64,000 bases of DNA from SIG440 sp045631525 (GTDB taxonomy: Bacteria; Bacillota; Clostridia; Monoglobales; Monoglobaceae), in assembly GCA_045631525.1 (NCBI GenBank), contig JAZQUY010000012.1, positions 25,493 to 89,492 on the forward strand. The letters run 5' to 3'. This document shows, piece after piece, positions 35,326 through 44,789 of this stretch. Under the pieces are notes generated by a model, which saw nothing but the letters and a program-made list of their open reading frames with translations, ran no database searches and was not told the origin of the DNA. Position 1 is the first letter of the stretch. Each line of letters starts with the position of its first letter. The position numbers were made by a program, and so were the translations under genes.

Positions 35326-36645
35326 ATGTCAAAAGCACAAGAATTGTACAAACACGCAAAAGAACGTATGCCAGGCGGGGTGCAGCTTCTCTCAAAGAGA
35401 CCTGAAATGTTTGCACCTGACAAATGGCCAGCATACTTTGCGAAAGCAAAGGGCTGTGAAGTTGTTGATATTGACGGCAACAAATATTATGATATGACAA
35501 CAAATGGTATAGCTACCTGTCTTTTGGGCTATGCTGATCCTGATGTTACAAAGGCAGTTGTTAACCGTGTGAAAAACGGCTCAATGACTACACTTTGCCC
35601 ACCTGAAGAAGTTTATCTTGCTGACAGACTCTGTGAAATTCATCCCTGGGCAGAGCAGGTGCGTTTTGCAAGAACAGGCGGCGAAATCTGTGCTATTGCT
35701 ATACGTATAGCACGTGCAACAACGGGCAGAAACCTTGTGGCAATCTGTGGCTACCATGGATGGAGCGACTGGTATATTGCAGCAAACCTTTCAAACGACC
35801 ATTCACTTGATGGTCAGCTTTTGCCGGGACTTCAGCCTGCAGGTGTTCCTAAACAGCTTACTGATACAACATTTACTTTCATAGGCAATGACAAAGAATC
35901 TTTTGACAAGCTTATTGCAGAACACGGTGATGATTTGGCTTGTGTTATTATGGAGCCAATGAGAAATGAACTTCCAAAAGATAATTTCCTTGAATATGTA
36001 CGTGACAACACACACCGTGCGGGTGCTCTTTTGATATTTGACGAAGTTACAATCGGCTGGCGTTATACCTTTGGCGGATGCCACAAGGCTCTTGGCGTAA
36101 ATCCTGATATGGCTGTTTTTGCAAAGGCTATGGGTAACGGACATCCTATCGCTGCTGTTATCGGTACAAAAGAGGCAATGGAAGGAACAGAAAACTCGTT
36201 CATAAGCAGTACATACTGGACGGAGAGTGTTGGACCTACTGCTGCACTTGCTACCCTTGAAAAGATGGAAAAAACAAGAGTTTGGGAGCACGTAGCAGAT
36301 ATCGGAACAAAGGTTAAAAATAACTGGGTTGAGCTTGGTAAAAAGCATGGCCTTGATGTTTCAAGCCCGGGTTTCCCATGTCTTGCATCGTTGAAATTCA
36401 AAGAACATCAGCGTGAACTTAAGACTCTTTATACTGTACTTATGCTGAAAGAAGGTTTCCTTGCAAATACTCAGATGGACCCAACTCTTGCCCACAATGA
36501 CAAGATTGTTGCTAAATATCGTGATGCTGTTGACAAAGTATTCGGCGAAATGGCTGCAATCCTCAAAAAAGGCGGAGTGGAGGCTGTTATTGAAGAACTT
36601 GACGGAAAAGTATGTCACTCTGATTTTAAGAGATTGATTAAATAA
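35326..36645 (+). CDS. Class III aminotransferase, glutamate-1-semialdehyde mutase-like
   Basis: A 439-residue PLP enzyme of fold type I. The N-terminus MPGGVQLLSKRPEMF resembles the glutamate-1-semialdehyde aminomutase branch. The PLP aspartate lies in LLIFDEVTIGWR near residue 232 and the Schiff-base lysine in VFAKAMGNGHPIAAV near 264. No haem genes are adjacent, so a catabolic aminotransferase acting on an amino sugar or amino acid is more likely. It is 29 bases upstream of the amidohydrolase gene. Confidence 0.85.
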   Translation: MSKAQELYKHAKERMPGGVQLLSKRPEMFAPDKWPAYFAKAKGCEVVDIDGNKYYDMTTNGIATCLLGYADPDVTKAVVNRVKNGSMTTLCPPEEVYLADRLCEIHPWAEQVRFARTGGEICAIAIRIARATTGRNLVAICGYHGWSDWYIAANLSNDHSLDGQLLPGLQPAGVPKQLTDTTFTFIGNDKESFDKLIAEHGDDLACVIMEPMRNELPKDNFLEYVRDNTHRAGALLIFDEVTIGWRYTFGGCHKALGVNPDMAVFAKAMGNGHPIAAVIGTKEAMEGTENSFISSTYWTESVGPTAALATLEKMEKTRVWEHVADIGTKVKNNWVELGKKHGLDVSSPGFPCLASLKFKEHQRELKTLYTVLMLKEGFLANTQMDPTLAHNDKIVAKYRDAVDKVFGEMAAILKKGGVEAVIEELDGKVCHSDFKRLIK

Positions 36646-36674
36646 ATAATTTTAAATTGTGAGGGATAGAAACC

Positions 36675-37634
36675 ATGGGAAAAGTTGTCTATAATCAATA
36701 TGACATAGAGGCGTCAAAAATCATTAACGATTTTTTGCCTGATAAGGTGTTTGATATGCATATGCATGTTACACATCGTGACACTCTTTATAATGAATAT
36801 AAAACCTTTGCGGACTATTATGATGAAACCAAACTTTTCTATCAGGACAGAAAGGTTCGTTGTAATGGAATAATCATGCCATTTAGAGAGTTAAAAAATC
36901 CAGAAGAACTCAAAAAGTCTATGGATCTTTTGAATTCAGAACTCGATAAATATCCTGACAATGTGGGTGAAACAATTGTTTTTCCACACGATACTGTTGA
37001 TGGCATAAAAGCTCGGCTCACTCATCCGGCTATTCGGGGACTGAAATGCTATTGCTTTTATTCGGAAAGAAAAGACTGTTATCAGTCAACTATTGATGAG
37101 TTTTTACCGGAGTCTGCGTGGGAGGTTGCAAACGAGAAGAAATTGGCAATCACGCTGCATATAGTGAAAGATGAAGCTTTGGCGCATCCTGACAACTTGA
37201 ACTATATAATAGAAATGTCAAAGAAATATCCTGATGCGGTTTTGATTCTGGCACATGCTGCAAGGGCTTTTGCTTCCTGGACTGCTTTTGATATGGTTGA
37301 CAAATTGGTTGATTGTGAAAATGTATGGTATGACTTTTCGTGTATCTGTGAAGTACCTGCTATGCTTTACATTTTGAAAAAAGTGGGCGTTGGAAGATGT
37401 ATGTGGGGAACAGACTATAATGTTTGTACTCTGCTGGGAAAACCGATTTCACTGGCAGATCGATTTTATTGGCTGTATAAAGAAAACTTTCCCTCGGATC
37501 CAGATATTCGCTTAGGTCACATTATTACAGAAGCGTTTATGGCTATGCGACAGACTTGCATTCTGGCAGATATGGATAAGAACCAGATTGAGGACTTCTT
37601 CTATAATAATGCGGCAAGATTGGTAGACAGATAA
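36675..37634 (+). CDS. Amidohydrolase family protein
   Basis: A 319-residue TIM-barrel metal hydrolase. VFDMHMHVTH supplies HxH near residue 25, ITLHIVKDEA a further histidine near 160, LILAHAARAF near 190 and CMWGTDYNV the aspartate near 245. It is a distant homologue of the protein encoded at 20.1 kb. It is co-transcribed with the class III aminotransferase, so both probably work in one degradation route of unknown substrate. Confidence 0.8.
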   Translation: MGKVVYNQYDIEASKIINDFLPDKVFDMHMHVTHRDTLYNEYKTFADYYDETKLFYQDRKVRCNGIIMPFRELKNPEELKKSMDLLNSELDKYPDNVGETIVFPHDTVDGIKARLTHPAIRGLKCYCFYSERKDCYQSTIDEFLPESAWEVANEKKLAITLHIVKDEALAHPDNLNYIIEMSKKYPDAVLILAHAARAFASWTAFDMVDKLVDCENVWYDFSCICEVPAMLYILKKVGVGRCMWGTDYNVCTLLGKPISLADRFYWLYKENFPSDPDIRLGHIITEAFMAMRQTCILADMDKNQIEDFFYNNAARLVDR

Positions 37635-37640
37635 AATTTA

Positions 37641-37672
37641 AATCCTCCGAAAAACAACTCGGAGGATTTTTT
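37641..37672 (+). terminator. Terminator of the aminotransferase operon
   Basis: Stem AATCCTCCGA / TCGGAGGATT with a T run. Confidence 0.92.
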
Positions 37673-37688
37673 TTACACGATTATACAA

Positions 37689-37724
37689 AAAACACGCCCG
37701 GAAATTTGACTTTCGGGCGTGTTT
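37689..37724 (-). terminator. Terminator of the epimerase/isomerase operon
   Basis: AACACGCCCG / CGGGCGTGTT stem with a T run on the minus strand (the A run to its left). Confidence 0.9.
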
Positions 37725-37736
37725 TCAAATTGTCTT

Positions 37737-38621
37737 TTATGCCATATTGTATTTTTTGAGCATTTCCTTTTCAAAGTTGAGGAGGTATGCTGCTTCTTCA
37801 TCAATACGAGCTTCGGTAGGATTCTCAACAAGGTTGCGGTATACGTGGATGTCACGACCAACCTCGCCGCCTTCCATAACGAACGGTTCAGAAACGATTC
37901 TGCCCTTATAGTTGATGTCAGCAAGTGCACCGAAGATTTCGTCCCAGTCAAGATGACCTCTGCCGGGAGCTGTTCTGTTGTTTTCACCGGTGTGGAAGCT
38001 TGTGAGCTTGTCACCAACAAGGCGGATTGCGTCACCAATGTTGTTTTCTTCAATATTCATATGATATGTATCAAGAAGAACGCCAATGTTGGGACTGTCG
38101 ATTTCTGCAACATAACGAAGAGCTTCTTCGCCTGTGTTGATGAGACAGGTTTCAAAACGGTTTACCGCTTCAACGCAGTAAGTAACGCCGCATTCTTCAG
38201 CAACCTTGATTATTTCTTTCATACTCTTGATGCTCTGTTCCCAATAAGGACGTTTGTCACCAAGGAAGTTGTCGGGAGTTCCCCAACCTGCATAGCTAAC
38301 ACCAGAAAGAAGTGTGCCGCCGCCAACGTGCATTTTTCTGATAATGTTCTGGAGGTATTCAACGCCGCCTTTTCTCACGGTTTCGTCAAGTGAAGAAACG
38401 TCATAGTTTCTGTCAAGACCAAGGCTGTAAGTAAGCTCGATACCAACTTCGTCAGCGAGAGCTTTCAAAGAACGGATTTTTTCATCTGACATTTCGAGAA
38501 GTGGCTGAGCCTGAAATTCAAGGACATCAAATCCGATTTCTTTAGCTTTTCTGATGTACTTTGCGTGGTCAGCGTCCCAGTTCTTTTCCCAGAAGTTCAT
38601 AAAAATTCCAAGTTTGTTCAT
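37737..38621 (-). CDS. Sugar epimerase, tagatose/psicose 3-epimerase-like TIM barrel
   Basis: A 294-residue xylose-isomerase-like TIM-barrel protein. Residues matching the metal-binding and catalytic set of ketose 3-epimerases are the glutamate in YCVEAVNRFE near residue 148, the aspartate in LLDTYHMNIEE near 182, the histidine in SFHTGENNR near 208 and the glutamate in VSEPFV near 243. It probably epimerises a ketohexose at C3. It is 22 bases after the isomerase gene in a minus-strand operon. Confidence 0.88.
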   Translation of the reverse strand: MNKLGIFMNFWEKNWDADHAKYIRKAKEIGFDVLEFQAQPLLEMSDEKIRSLKALADEVGIELTYSLGLDRNYDVSSLDETVRKGGVEYLQNIIRKMHVGGGTLLSGVSYAGWGTPDNFLGDKRPYWEQSIKSMKEIIKVAEECGVTYCVEAVNRFETCLINTGEEALRYVAEIDSPNIGVLLDTYHMNIEENNIGDAIRLVGDKLTSFHTGENNRTAPGRGHLDWDEIFGALADINYKGRIVSEPFVMEGGEVGRDIHVYRNLVENPTEARIDEEAAYLLNFEKEMLKKYNMA

Positions 38622-38643
38622 TTTTTAAGTCCTCCTTAAAAAT

Positions 38644-40047
38644 TTATTTGATAATGTTTACATCATATTCAAGATATTTGTTCATAGCTTCGTCAACAGC
38701 CCATGCCCATTCGCCCTTGGCAAAAGCAACGTGATGACGGTAGCCGTTTTCAAGCATATGCTTGAGAATTTCGGGCATAGCCTTTGATTGACCAACGATT
38801 CCGCAACCGAAGAAAGCATCTTCCATAGCGTCGTCAGTAATTGTGATCTCAGATGCAAAGCCACAAAGCTTTCCGTCTTCTGTCTTGAAGCTTCCCATAG
38901 TGGTCTTGCCGGTTTCAATTTCACCGTCAACAATACCAACGCCTGAACCTTCACCATATGATTTTTTGAACATAAGGTGTTCCTTGATGGTTGTCTTTCC
39001 TTTAAAATAAGAGGTAGGAACAGCAGAGCAGTGGAAGAAGATGGTCTTTTCTTTGTCTTCGCCAAAGTTGTTGTTTACGTCAAGGAGCATAACAGGTTCG
39101 CCTGATGCTTCCTGAAGAGCGAGCATCATAATTGCATTGTTGATATCAAGTTCACAAGCAGCAGGAATTCCGCGTTCATTGAGGTCACTGAGGACAAGAC
39201 AAACAGCAATGCCGTATCTCTTCTGGAATTCGTCCCAGCATCTGATACCTACAGCCTGAAGATTGAAGTCTTCAATTAGTTTGTCAACAGCAACACCGAA
39301 ACGTGCGATGTTTTCAAGTTTTTCAGGAGGATATGTACCAAAGTCAGTGATTGATGCATAATGCTTTTTCTTTTCTTCCAAAAGTTTGGGGTCAGCATTG
39401 TCCATCATACTGAAAACAAGTGAAAGGTCAATGGTTTCAACATTGATATTCTTTCTCTGCATAGCAATTTCATCAATACGAACAGTCTTGAACGCTGTTG
39501 TTCTGGCGCCGATAGCACCAATATTGAAGTTCTTAAGTTTCTTAACAATGCGACAAGTACCTGCAAAATTTCTCAGGTCTTCAGCAAAAGCCGCGCTGAG
39601 AGGGTCAACAGTTGCGTCCTTTGTGAGAGAATATTTGATGCCGCACTGTCTGAGAACATTGCACATAGCAATCTTTCCGCAAAGGGAGTCACGTCTATGA
39701 GCAAAATCCATTTTGCCTGCTTCATCGGGATAAGCCTGAACAAGAATGGGAACGCCGGCATCCTTAAGTGCAACAACGGCACCGTTTTCATCACCGAAGT
39801 TTGGAAGTGAAAGGATGATACCGTCATATTCGCCTTCGTGTTCTTTGAGGAAGTCGCTGAAAAGCTTACCCTCTTTAATGGTTTCAACTGCACCGTATCT
39901 GGTGAGTGATTCGTCCATGATTATGTAATCATATCCGTTTTCTGTGAGAACCTTTGTCATATCCTCGCGGGCAGAAGCAATGAGCTCGCCTGGGAAAAAA
40001 CCACGGTTTCCAAAGAACAGTGCAAAAGTAAGTTTGTTTTTTATCAT
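38644..40047 (-). CDS. L-fucose/L-arabinose isomerase family protein
   Basis: A 467-residue protein of the fucose/arabinose isomerase fold. Candidate metal ligands lie in ACELDINNAI (glutamate), MLLDVNNN (aspartate) and IFFHCSAVP (histidine). It probably interconverts an aldose and a ketose and passes the ketose to the epimerase encoded downstream. AGAAAGG precedes the start. The actual sugar cannot be assigned. Confidence 0.85.
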   Translation of the reverse strand: MIKNKLTFALFFGNRGFFPGELIASAREDMTKVLTENGYDYIIMDESLTRYGAVETIKEGKLFSDFLKEHEGEYDGIILSLPNFGDENGAVVALKDAGVPILVQAYPDEAGKMDFAHRRDSLCGKIAMCNVLRQCGIKYSLTKDATVDPLSAAFAEDLRNFAGTCRIVKKLKNFNIGAIGARTTAFKTVRIDEIAMQRKNINVETIDLSLVFSMMDNADPKLLEEKKKHYASITDFGTYPPEKLENIARFGVAVDKLIEDFNLQAVGIRCWDEFQKRYGIAVCLVLSDLNERGIPAACELDINNAIMMLALQEASGEPVMLLDVNNNFGEDKEKTIFFHCSAVPTSYFKGKTTIKEHLMFKKSYGEGSGVGIVDGEIETGKTTMGSFKTEDGKLCGFASEITITDDAMEDAFFGCGIVGQSKAMPEILKHMLENGYRHHVAFAKGEWAWAVDEAMNKYLEYDVNIIK

Positions 40048-40117
40048 TTAAATTCAATACCTTTCTGTCTGTAAATTATGTATCAGCAAAGCTTTGCAAC
40101 AGACACACAAAGCAACT

Positions 40118-40147
40118 GTTAAAAACGGAATGCATCCGCATTTTAAC
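40118..40147. promoter_or_regulatory. Imperfect palindrome in the leader of the isomerase operon
   Basis: GTTAAAAACGGAATG and CATCCGCATTTTAAC form a 30-base imperfect palindrome with 11 of 15 symmetric positions. It lies just downstream of the likely minus-strand promoter (TTGACA on the complement of 40195-40200, TATAAT on the complement of 40170-40175, 19-base spacing). It could be a repressor operator. Confidence 0.4.
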
Positions 40148-40273
40148 CCAACTTGTGAACGTTAATGTAATTATACAAAAAAAAATCAAATTTCTGTCAA
40201 GTAATTTTGTAAAAATTTACTTTTAACAATAAGAAAAATTTATATAAAAGGATTTTGTCACAATCCGTATTAC

Positions 40274-40302
40274 TTGACATATTTTGTCCTAAATGATATA
40301 CT
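40274..40302 (+). promoter_or_regulatory. Promoter of the cobalamin uptake operon
   Basis: TTGACA (40274-40279), 17-base spacer, TATACT (40297-40302). The leader to the first start codon at 40756 is about 450 bases and contains the riboswitch. Confidence 0.88.
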
Positions 40303-40344
40303 CAGAATACAAATTTAATAAAATTCACACAAAGTGTCGGTTGT

Positions 40345-40535
40345 ACCTTAAATATTTGTTCTGGTATAGCTGATGAAAAGGGAATGGGGTGAGAATCCCC
40401 TGCGTTAAACTGACGGTGTATGTACCGAATGTTTTTGTATCCGTTGGCGAAAGCCGGTCATTGGGAAACTGAGAAGGCAGGATGCAAAAATGCGGACAGA
40501 TTTTGTCTATATGGTGCGAGTCACAAGACCTGCTT
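40345..40535 (+). ncRNA. Cobalamin riboswitch aptamer
   Basis: The conserved blocks of the B12 aptamer appear in order: TGATGAAAAGGGAATGGGGTG with GAGAATCCCC near 40371-40400, AAACTGACGGTG near 40407, GTCATTGGGAAACTGAGAAGGC near 40457-40478, and the closing GCGAGTCACAAGACCTGC near 40516-40533. The usual GCCCCCGC segment is replaced by a shorter TGCGTTAAACTG, so it is a slightly variant form. It heads the surface-protein and ECF transporter genes. Confidence 0.9.
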
Positions 40536-40539
40536 TGAT

Positions 40540-40581
40540 GTTATTCCGCAAGTGTTTAAAAAGCATAGGAATAACGTTTTT
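40540..40581 (+). terminator. First candidate expression-platform terminator
   Basis: GTTATTCC (40540-40547) pairs with GGAATAAC (40568-40575), followed by GTTTTT, five bases after the aptamer. It is consistent with transcription stop when cobalamin is bound. Confidence 0.7.
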
Positions 40582-40645
40582 GGTTGAAAGTGGATGTAAA
40601 ATTGATTCATTTTGACTGAATTGTGATTCATCACAGAAAAACGCA

Positions 40646-40688
40646 GCTGTGGTAATTTTTTGAAAGAAAAATTGCCGCAGTTTTTTTG
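40646..40688 (+). terminator. Second candidate expression-platform terminator
   Basis: A 14-pair stem with two G-U wobbles (CTGTGGTAATTTTT with AAAAATTGCCGCAG) is followed by seven T. Its right arm GCCGCAG can instead pair with CTGCGGT just downstream (40693-40699), giving a possible alternative fold. Confidence 0.72.
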
Positions 40689-40755
40689 TTTTCTGCGGTA
40701 CGGAGGTGGAGAGAAAATAAAAAACAAAGCAGAAAATAAAAAACGGAGGATTAAA

Positions 40756-43149
40756 ATGAAAAAAATATTATCTTTTATTTTGAGCTTGGTAATAATATTA
40801 AGCTCTCCTGGTGTAGTTTCTTTCGCGACAGAGAATGAAAACAATGTGGTTACGGTATATGTAACAATAAGTAAATATGGAGAAATAGTAAATGACAAGG
40901 ATGGTTTTCCTGTTGCAATGACTTCTGTTGAACTTTCGGGGAAAGAGGAGTATGTATTGGATGATGCATTCAGAATGGTTCATACTGATTTGTGCGAAGA
41001 CGGGATATCCGGTTATGAAACTGCAACGGGAGATTGGGGACTTTATGTTTCAAAGTTCTGGGGGGACACAAGCGAAAACTTTACATATCAGGTGAACTTT
41101 GGTGAAGAAAGTGTGTGGGGGCCAGCTCATGAGATTGAAAATGGTGACTGCATTGAATTCTGTATAAATAAAAGTAGTGGCTTAGATATGGAGGTATATA
41201 CCCGGTTTGATAAAAGAAAAATTGAAATTCAGCCCGGGGAAACGGTGGAGTTAGTGTTGTTACAAGGTGAATACACAGCAGAGGGGATGGCATTCACTCC
41301 TTGTGAGGATGCTACACTAACTGTAAATGGCATAATAACCGAAAATGTGACGGGTGAAGACGGCAGGGCTTCGGTTTGTTTTGAGGAATGTGGCGAATAT
41401 GTTGTTTCAGCAGTTAAGACAAAGCTTCTTGATGAAGAAGCGGTTACTGCCATTCAGGCCCCTGTTTGTGCGATTACGGTGAATGATATTGAAATTCCGC
41501 CAACAGATGTTCCAACAGATACGCCAACAGATGAGACGGAGGATGATTTGCCATCCGGGACGGCAGAAGAACAGATGCATAATATAGTTGAAAAATATTT
41601 AACAGATAGCATCTTAAATGACGGAAATATGTATTGGTTTGTGGCAGATTTTGCTGATTACCTCAAAATATATCCTGAAAGACAGTATGTCTTCACTGAT
41701 GCACAAAAGCAGAGTTGTGTGGATAAAATAATTGCTTTTGCGGATGCTTCTTCATCACAGGGTGACCTTGCAAAAGCCATTATTTCTCTTTGTGCATTGG
41801 GGTATGATGCAAAAAATACCTACAAAAAAAACGGAACTGCATTTGATATAGTGGCAAAGCTTACATCACTTATTACCGAAGAATCAGTGTCTGTTCCTTA
41901 TTATGAATATACACTTCCCTATGTATTGATTGCACTTGAACAGGGCGAGAACTATGCTTCACAGGAAACCATAGATTTCCTTATAAGCACAGCTATTGCC
42001 ATAAAGGCGTCTTGGCAGGACACAACCTGGGGCACTGATGGGGCAGCCCCTATGCTCCGTGCCCTTGCTCCTTACTGCAACACAAATGAGGATGTCAAAA
42101 TGCTTGTTGATGAGACGGCAGAATTGATAATAGCGTTTCAGGGAAATGACGGTTCCATAGGAAATGCCTCATCGACAGGTCTTGCAATGTCGGGTCTTTC
42201 TGCTGTGAAAATAAATCCTGAAACAGTTTTAAAAGACGGAAAAAGTCTGGTTGATGGTCTTATGAGCCATAGTAACGGGAATTTTGACGGATTTTTACCT
42301 GACGATAATTCATTTGGCACAGAGCAGGGATTGAGAGGTCTTGTTGCCTGGAAGTTGCTCGATAGCGGTAAAATGATTTATGATTTTAAAGACCATCCCA
42401 AAAATGAAGCAAGGGCAACATTGGATGTTGTTTATACTCCGTCGTGGGGTGGCGGGTCATCAAGCGGGAAAGCTGAAGAGAAAGAAAAAGACGATGCTAA
42501 AAAAGAACCTGAAAATGTTGAAGAAAAGCCACAGGGTTTAAGCGGAAAAAATGAAGATGTAAGAATTTTGCCAAGAATTTTTGAAGAAAAGACATTTGAG
42601 GATATAAAAAGTCACGAAAGCCAAAAAGCCATTGAACAGCTTGCCATGAGGGGAATTATAAATGGTAAAAACGAAACAAGCTATTGTCCTGATGAAAAAA
42701 TGACACGGGCTGAATTTGCAACTATTGTGGTAAGAGCATTGGGAATACCCGAAAAGAACGGCGGGATATTTAATGATGTTGCAGAGGACGATTGGTTTAA
42801 TACGTATGTAAATACCGCTTACAGCTATGGTATAGTAAACGGCGTATCAGACAATGAATTTAATCCATATGGAGAAATTACACGCGAGGAAGCGGCTACA
42901 ATGATTTTGAGAGCCGCAAAGCTTTGTGGAATGGATGCGGATACAAGCGAGACAGGGGTGAGAAATACCCTTGCGGAGTTTTCTGATTATGTTGAGGCGT
43001 CTGAATGGGCAATGACAGCTCTTGCCTTTTGCTACAGCGAGGAAATTCTTGATAAAAGTGTTATTGAGGTAAAACCCAAAACAGAGGTAACAAGAGCAGA
43101 AGTAGCCCAAATTCTTTATAATATGCTTGTCAGGGCGAAACTGTTATGA
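40756..43149 (+). CDS. S-layer-anchored, transcobalamin/intrinsic-factor-like surface protein
   Basis: This 797-residue exported protein starts at the ATG at 40756 behind CGGAGG. It has a signal peptide (1-25) and a beta-rich DUF4430-like N-terminal region with GLYVSKFWG near residue 98. A predominantly helical region at about 274-555 looks like the alpha/alpha barrel of intrinsic factor and transcobalamin; the segment GSIGNASSTGLAMSGLSA near residue 465 is very close to the cobalamin-binding STGLA motif of those proteins. A charged Gly-Ser linker and three SLH domains (about 612-797) follow. B12 riboswitch control and downstream ECF genes support cobalamin capture at the cell surface; binding itself is inferred. 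Confidence 0.85.
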   Translation: MKKILSFILSLVIILSSPGVVSFATENENNVVTVYVTISKYGEIVNDKDGFPVAMTSVELSGKEEYVLDDAFRMVHTDLCEDGISGYETATGDWGLYVSKFWGDTSENFTYQVNFGEESVWGPAHEIENGDCIEFCINKSSGLDMEVYTRFDKRKIEIQPGETVELVLLQGEYTAEGMAFTPCEDATLTVNGIITENVTGEDGRASVCFEECGEYVVSAVKTKLLDEEAVTAIQAPVCAITVNDIEIPPTDVPTDTPTDETEDDLPSGTAEEQMHNIVEKYLTDSILNDGNMYWFVADFADYLKIYPERQYVFTDAQKQSCVDKIIAFADASSSQGDLAKAIISLCALGYDAKNTYKKNGTAFDIVAKLTSLITEESVSVPYYEYTLPYVLIALEQGENYASQETIDFLISTAIAIKASWQDTTWGTDGAAPMLRALAPYCNTNEDVKMLVDETAELIIAFQGNDGSIGNASSTGLAMSGLSAVKINPETVLKDGKSLVDGLMSHSNGNFDGFLPDDNSFGTEQGLRGLVAWKLLDSGKMIYDFKDHPKNEARATLDVVYTPSWGGGSSSGKAEEKEKDDAKKEPENVEEKPQGLSGKNEDVRILPRIFEEKTFEDIKSHESQKAIEQLAMRGIINGKNETSYCPDEKMTRAEFATIVVRALGIPEKNGGIFNDVAEDDWFNTYVNTAYSYGIVNGVSDNEFNPYGEITREEAATMILRAAKLCGMDADTSETGVRNTLAEFSDYVEASEWAMTALAFCYSEEILDKSVIEVKPKTEVTRAEVAQILYNMLVRAKLL

Positions 43150-43835
43150 TAAGGAAATTATTAACCGCATTTATTTGTTTATTAGTCTCAGCTCTACTCG
43201 TTTCTCGCGGTATGGTAAATATACCCCAAGTTACCGATGGTGAATCGGTTATTAGCATGACAGAGGAATCGGCAGACGAAAGTTTGCCGACTCCTGTTGC
43301 TGAACCGGAAAAAACTGTTGATTTGCAGAAGACAGCAGAGGTAAAAGCCGAAAAGCCTTTGGAAAATAGCGAAGCAATTGAAGCAAATATTACAGATGAG
43401 ATAAGCAGCGATGGTAAGGCTGGAAATGCAAAGAATGGCGTATTTAAGTGTACTTTATCTGTAAGATGTGATAATGTTTTTAAAAATATAACCGAGCTTG
43501 ACAAAGAAAAAGCGGAGATTTTGCCCGGAGATGGGTTAATATATCCCAAAACTGAGGTTGTATTTTATAAGGGAGAAAGTGTCTTTAATGTTTTAACAAG
43601 GGAGCTTAAGAAAAACAGGATACATATTGATTTTGTAAATACACCGATGTATAATACTATATATATCAAAGGAATTTCGAATCTTTATGAACGTGATTGT
43701 GGGGAGCTTTCTGGGTGGATATATGCAGTAAACGGAAAAATACCAGGCTACGGCTGTTCACAATACATATTGAGTGACGGAGACGGAATTGAGTTTGTGT
43801 ATACGTGTGATTTGGGCAACGATATTGATTTATAA
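43146..43835 (+). CDS. Exported DUF4430-like protein of the cobalamin operon
   Basis: A 229-residue protein whose ATG overlaps the previous stop (ATGA). It has a signal peptide or anchor (residues 1-22), an acidic low-complexity stretch, and a C-terminal DUF4430 domain: SVFNVLTRELKKNRIHIDF near residue 143, GELSGWIYAVNGKIPGYGCS near 185 and DGDGIEFVY near 215. This domain corresponds to the C-terminal beta domain of intrinsic factor and transcobalamin, which closes over bound cobalamin. It may act with the barrel protein or pass the vitamin to the ECF transporter. Confidence 0.83.
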   Translation: MIRKLLTAFICLLVSALLVSRGMVNIPQVTDGESVISMTEESADESLPTPVAEPEKTVDLQKTAEVKAEKPLENSEAIEANITDEISSDGKAGNAKNGVFKCTLSVRCDNVFKNITELDKEKAEILPGDGLIYPKTEVVFYKGESVFNVLTRELKKNRIHIDFVNTPMYNTIYIKGISNLYERDCGELSGWIYAVNGKIPGYGCSQYILSDGDGIEFVYTCDLGNDIDL

Positions 43836-43901
43836 TTACTGTATTCTGAGGGGAATTGATTAAGCTTCCCGTTACATTTGTTGGAAAAGGGCGGAAAGAA
43901 T

Positions 43902-44789
43902 ATGAACGAATTTAAAACATACCATCCGATTGTGAATTTTGCATATTTTGCATTCGTAATAGGGTTTTCATGTGTTTTTATGCACCCCGTTTCTTTGGGG
44001 ATTTCCTTAACTTCAGGATTTATATATTCTGTAATGCTAAAGGGCAAAAAGGTGATAAAAACAAATCTCATATATATGCTTCCAATGATGGTTTTAATGA
44101 CGCTGATAAACACGTTCTTTAACCACGAGGGCGTTACAATCATTACATATCTGCCAAGCGGGAATCCGCTTACGTTGGAATCAGCATTTTATGGTTTTGC
44201 AGCGGCGGCAATGATTTTCTCGGTGATATGTCATTTTTCCTGTTACAACGAAGTTATGACAAGCGACAAATTTTTATATCTGTTTGGCAAAGTTATACCG
44301 TCACTATCTTTGGTAATTTCTATGACTCTCGGGTTTGTGCCGAAGTTTACCGCACAGCTAAAAACGGTTGCAGATGCCCAAAAGTGTATGGGGAGAGATG
44401 TTTCAAACGGAAACATAATTAAGCGTGCAAAATGTGGACTTAACATTCTGTCTATCATGACGACGTGGGCACTGGAAAATGCTATTGAAACAGCGGACAG
44501 TATGAAATCCCGAGGCTATGGACTCCCCGGGAGAACTTCGTTTTCGATATTCAAATTTGACAAGCGGGACAAGACGGCGATTGTTTGCATTTTGATTTTA
44601 GGCACATATACACTTACAGGGAGTTTGCTGGGCGGAATGAAATTCGGATATTTTCCGAGGACAAAAGGGATGGATGCTTCCTTATTTAGCATAAGCGTTT
44701 TTGTTTCATATCTGATTCTTTGTATTTATCCTGTTATAATTGAAATTTGGGAGGTGAGAAGATGGAAAGCTATCGAATCGAAAATCTAA
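43902..44789 (+). CDS. ecfT: ECF transporter transmembrane component
   Basis: EcfT is the membrane coupling subunit of energy-coupling-factor vitamin importers. The 295-residue protein has about six hydrophobic segments and the cytoplasmic coupling-helix signature in ADSMKSRGYGLPGRT near residue 200. The ATG at 43902 follows GGCGGAAAG. Its end overlaps the start of the fused ATPase/S gene by 28 bases, which implies coupled translation. Confidence 0.92.
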   Translation: MNEFKTYHPIVNFAYFAFVIGFSCVFMHPVSLGISLTSGFIYSVMLKGKKVIKTNLIYMLPMMVLMTLINTFFNHEGVTIITYLPSGNPLTLESAFYGFAAAAMIFSVICHFSCYNEVMTSDKFLYLFGKVIPSLSLVISMTLGFVPKFTAQLKTVADAQKCMGRDVSNGNIIKRAKCGLNILSIMTTWALENAIETADSMKSRGYGLPGRTSFSIFKFDKRDKTAIVCILILGTYTLTGSLLGGMKFGYFPRTKGMDASLFSISVFVSYLILCIYPVIIEIWEVRRWKAIESKI

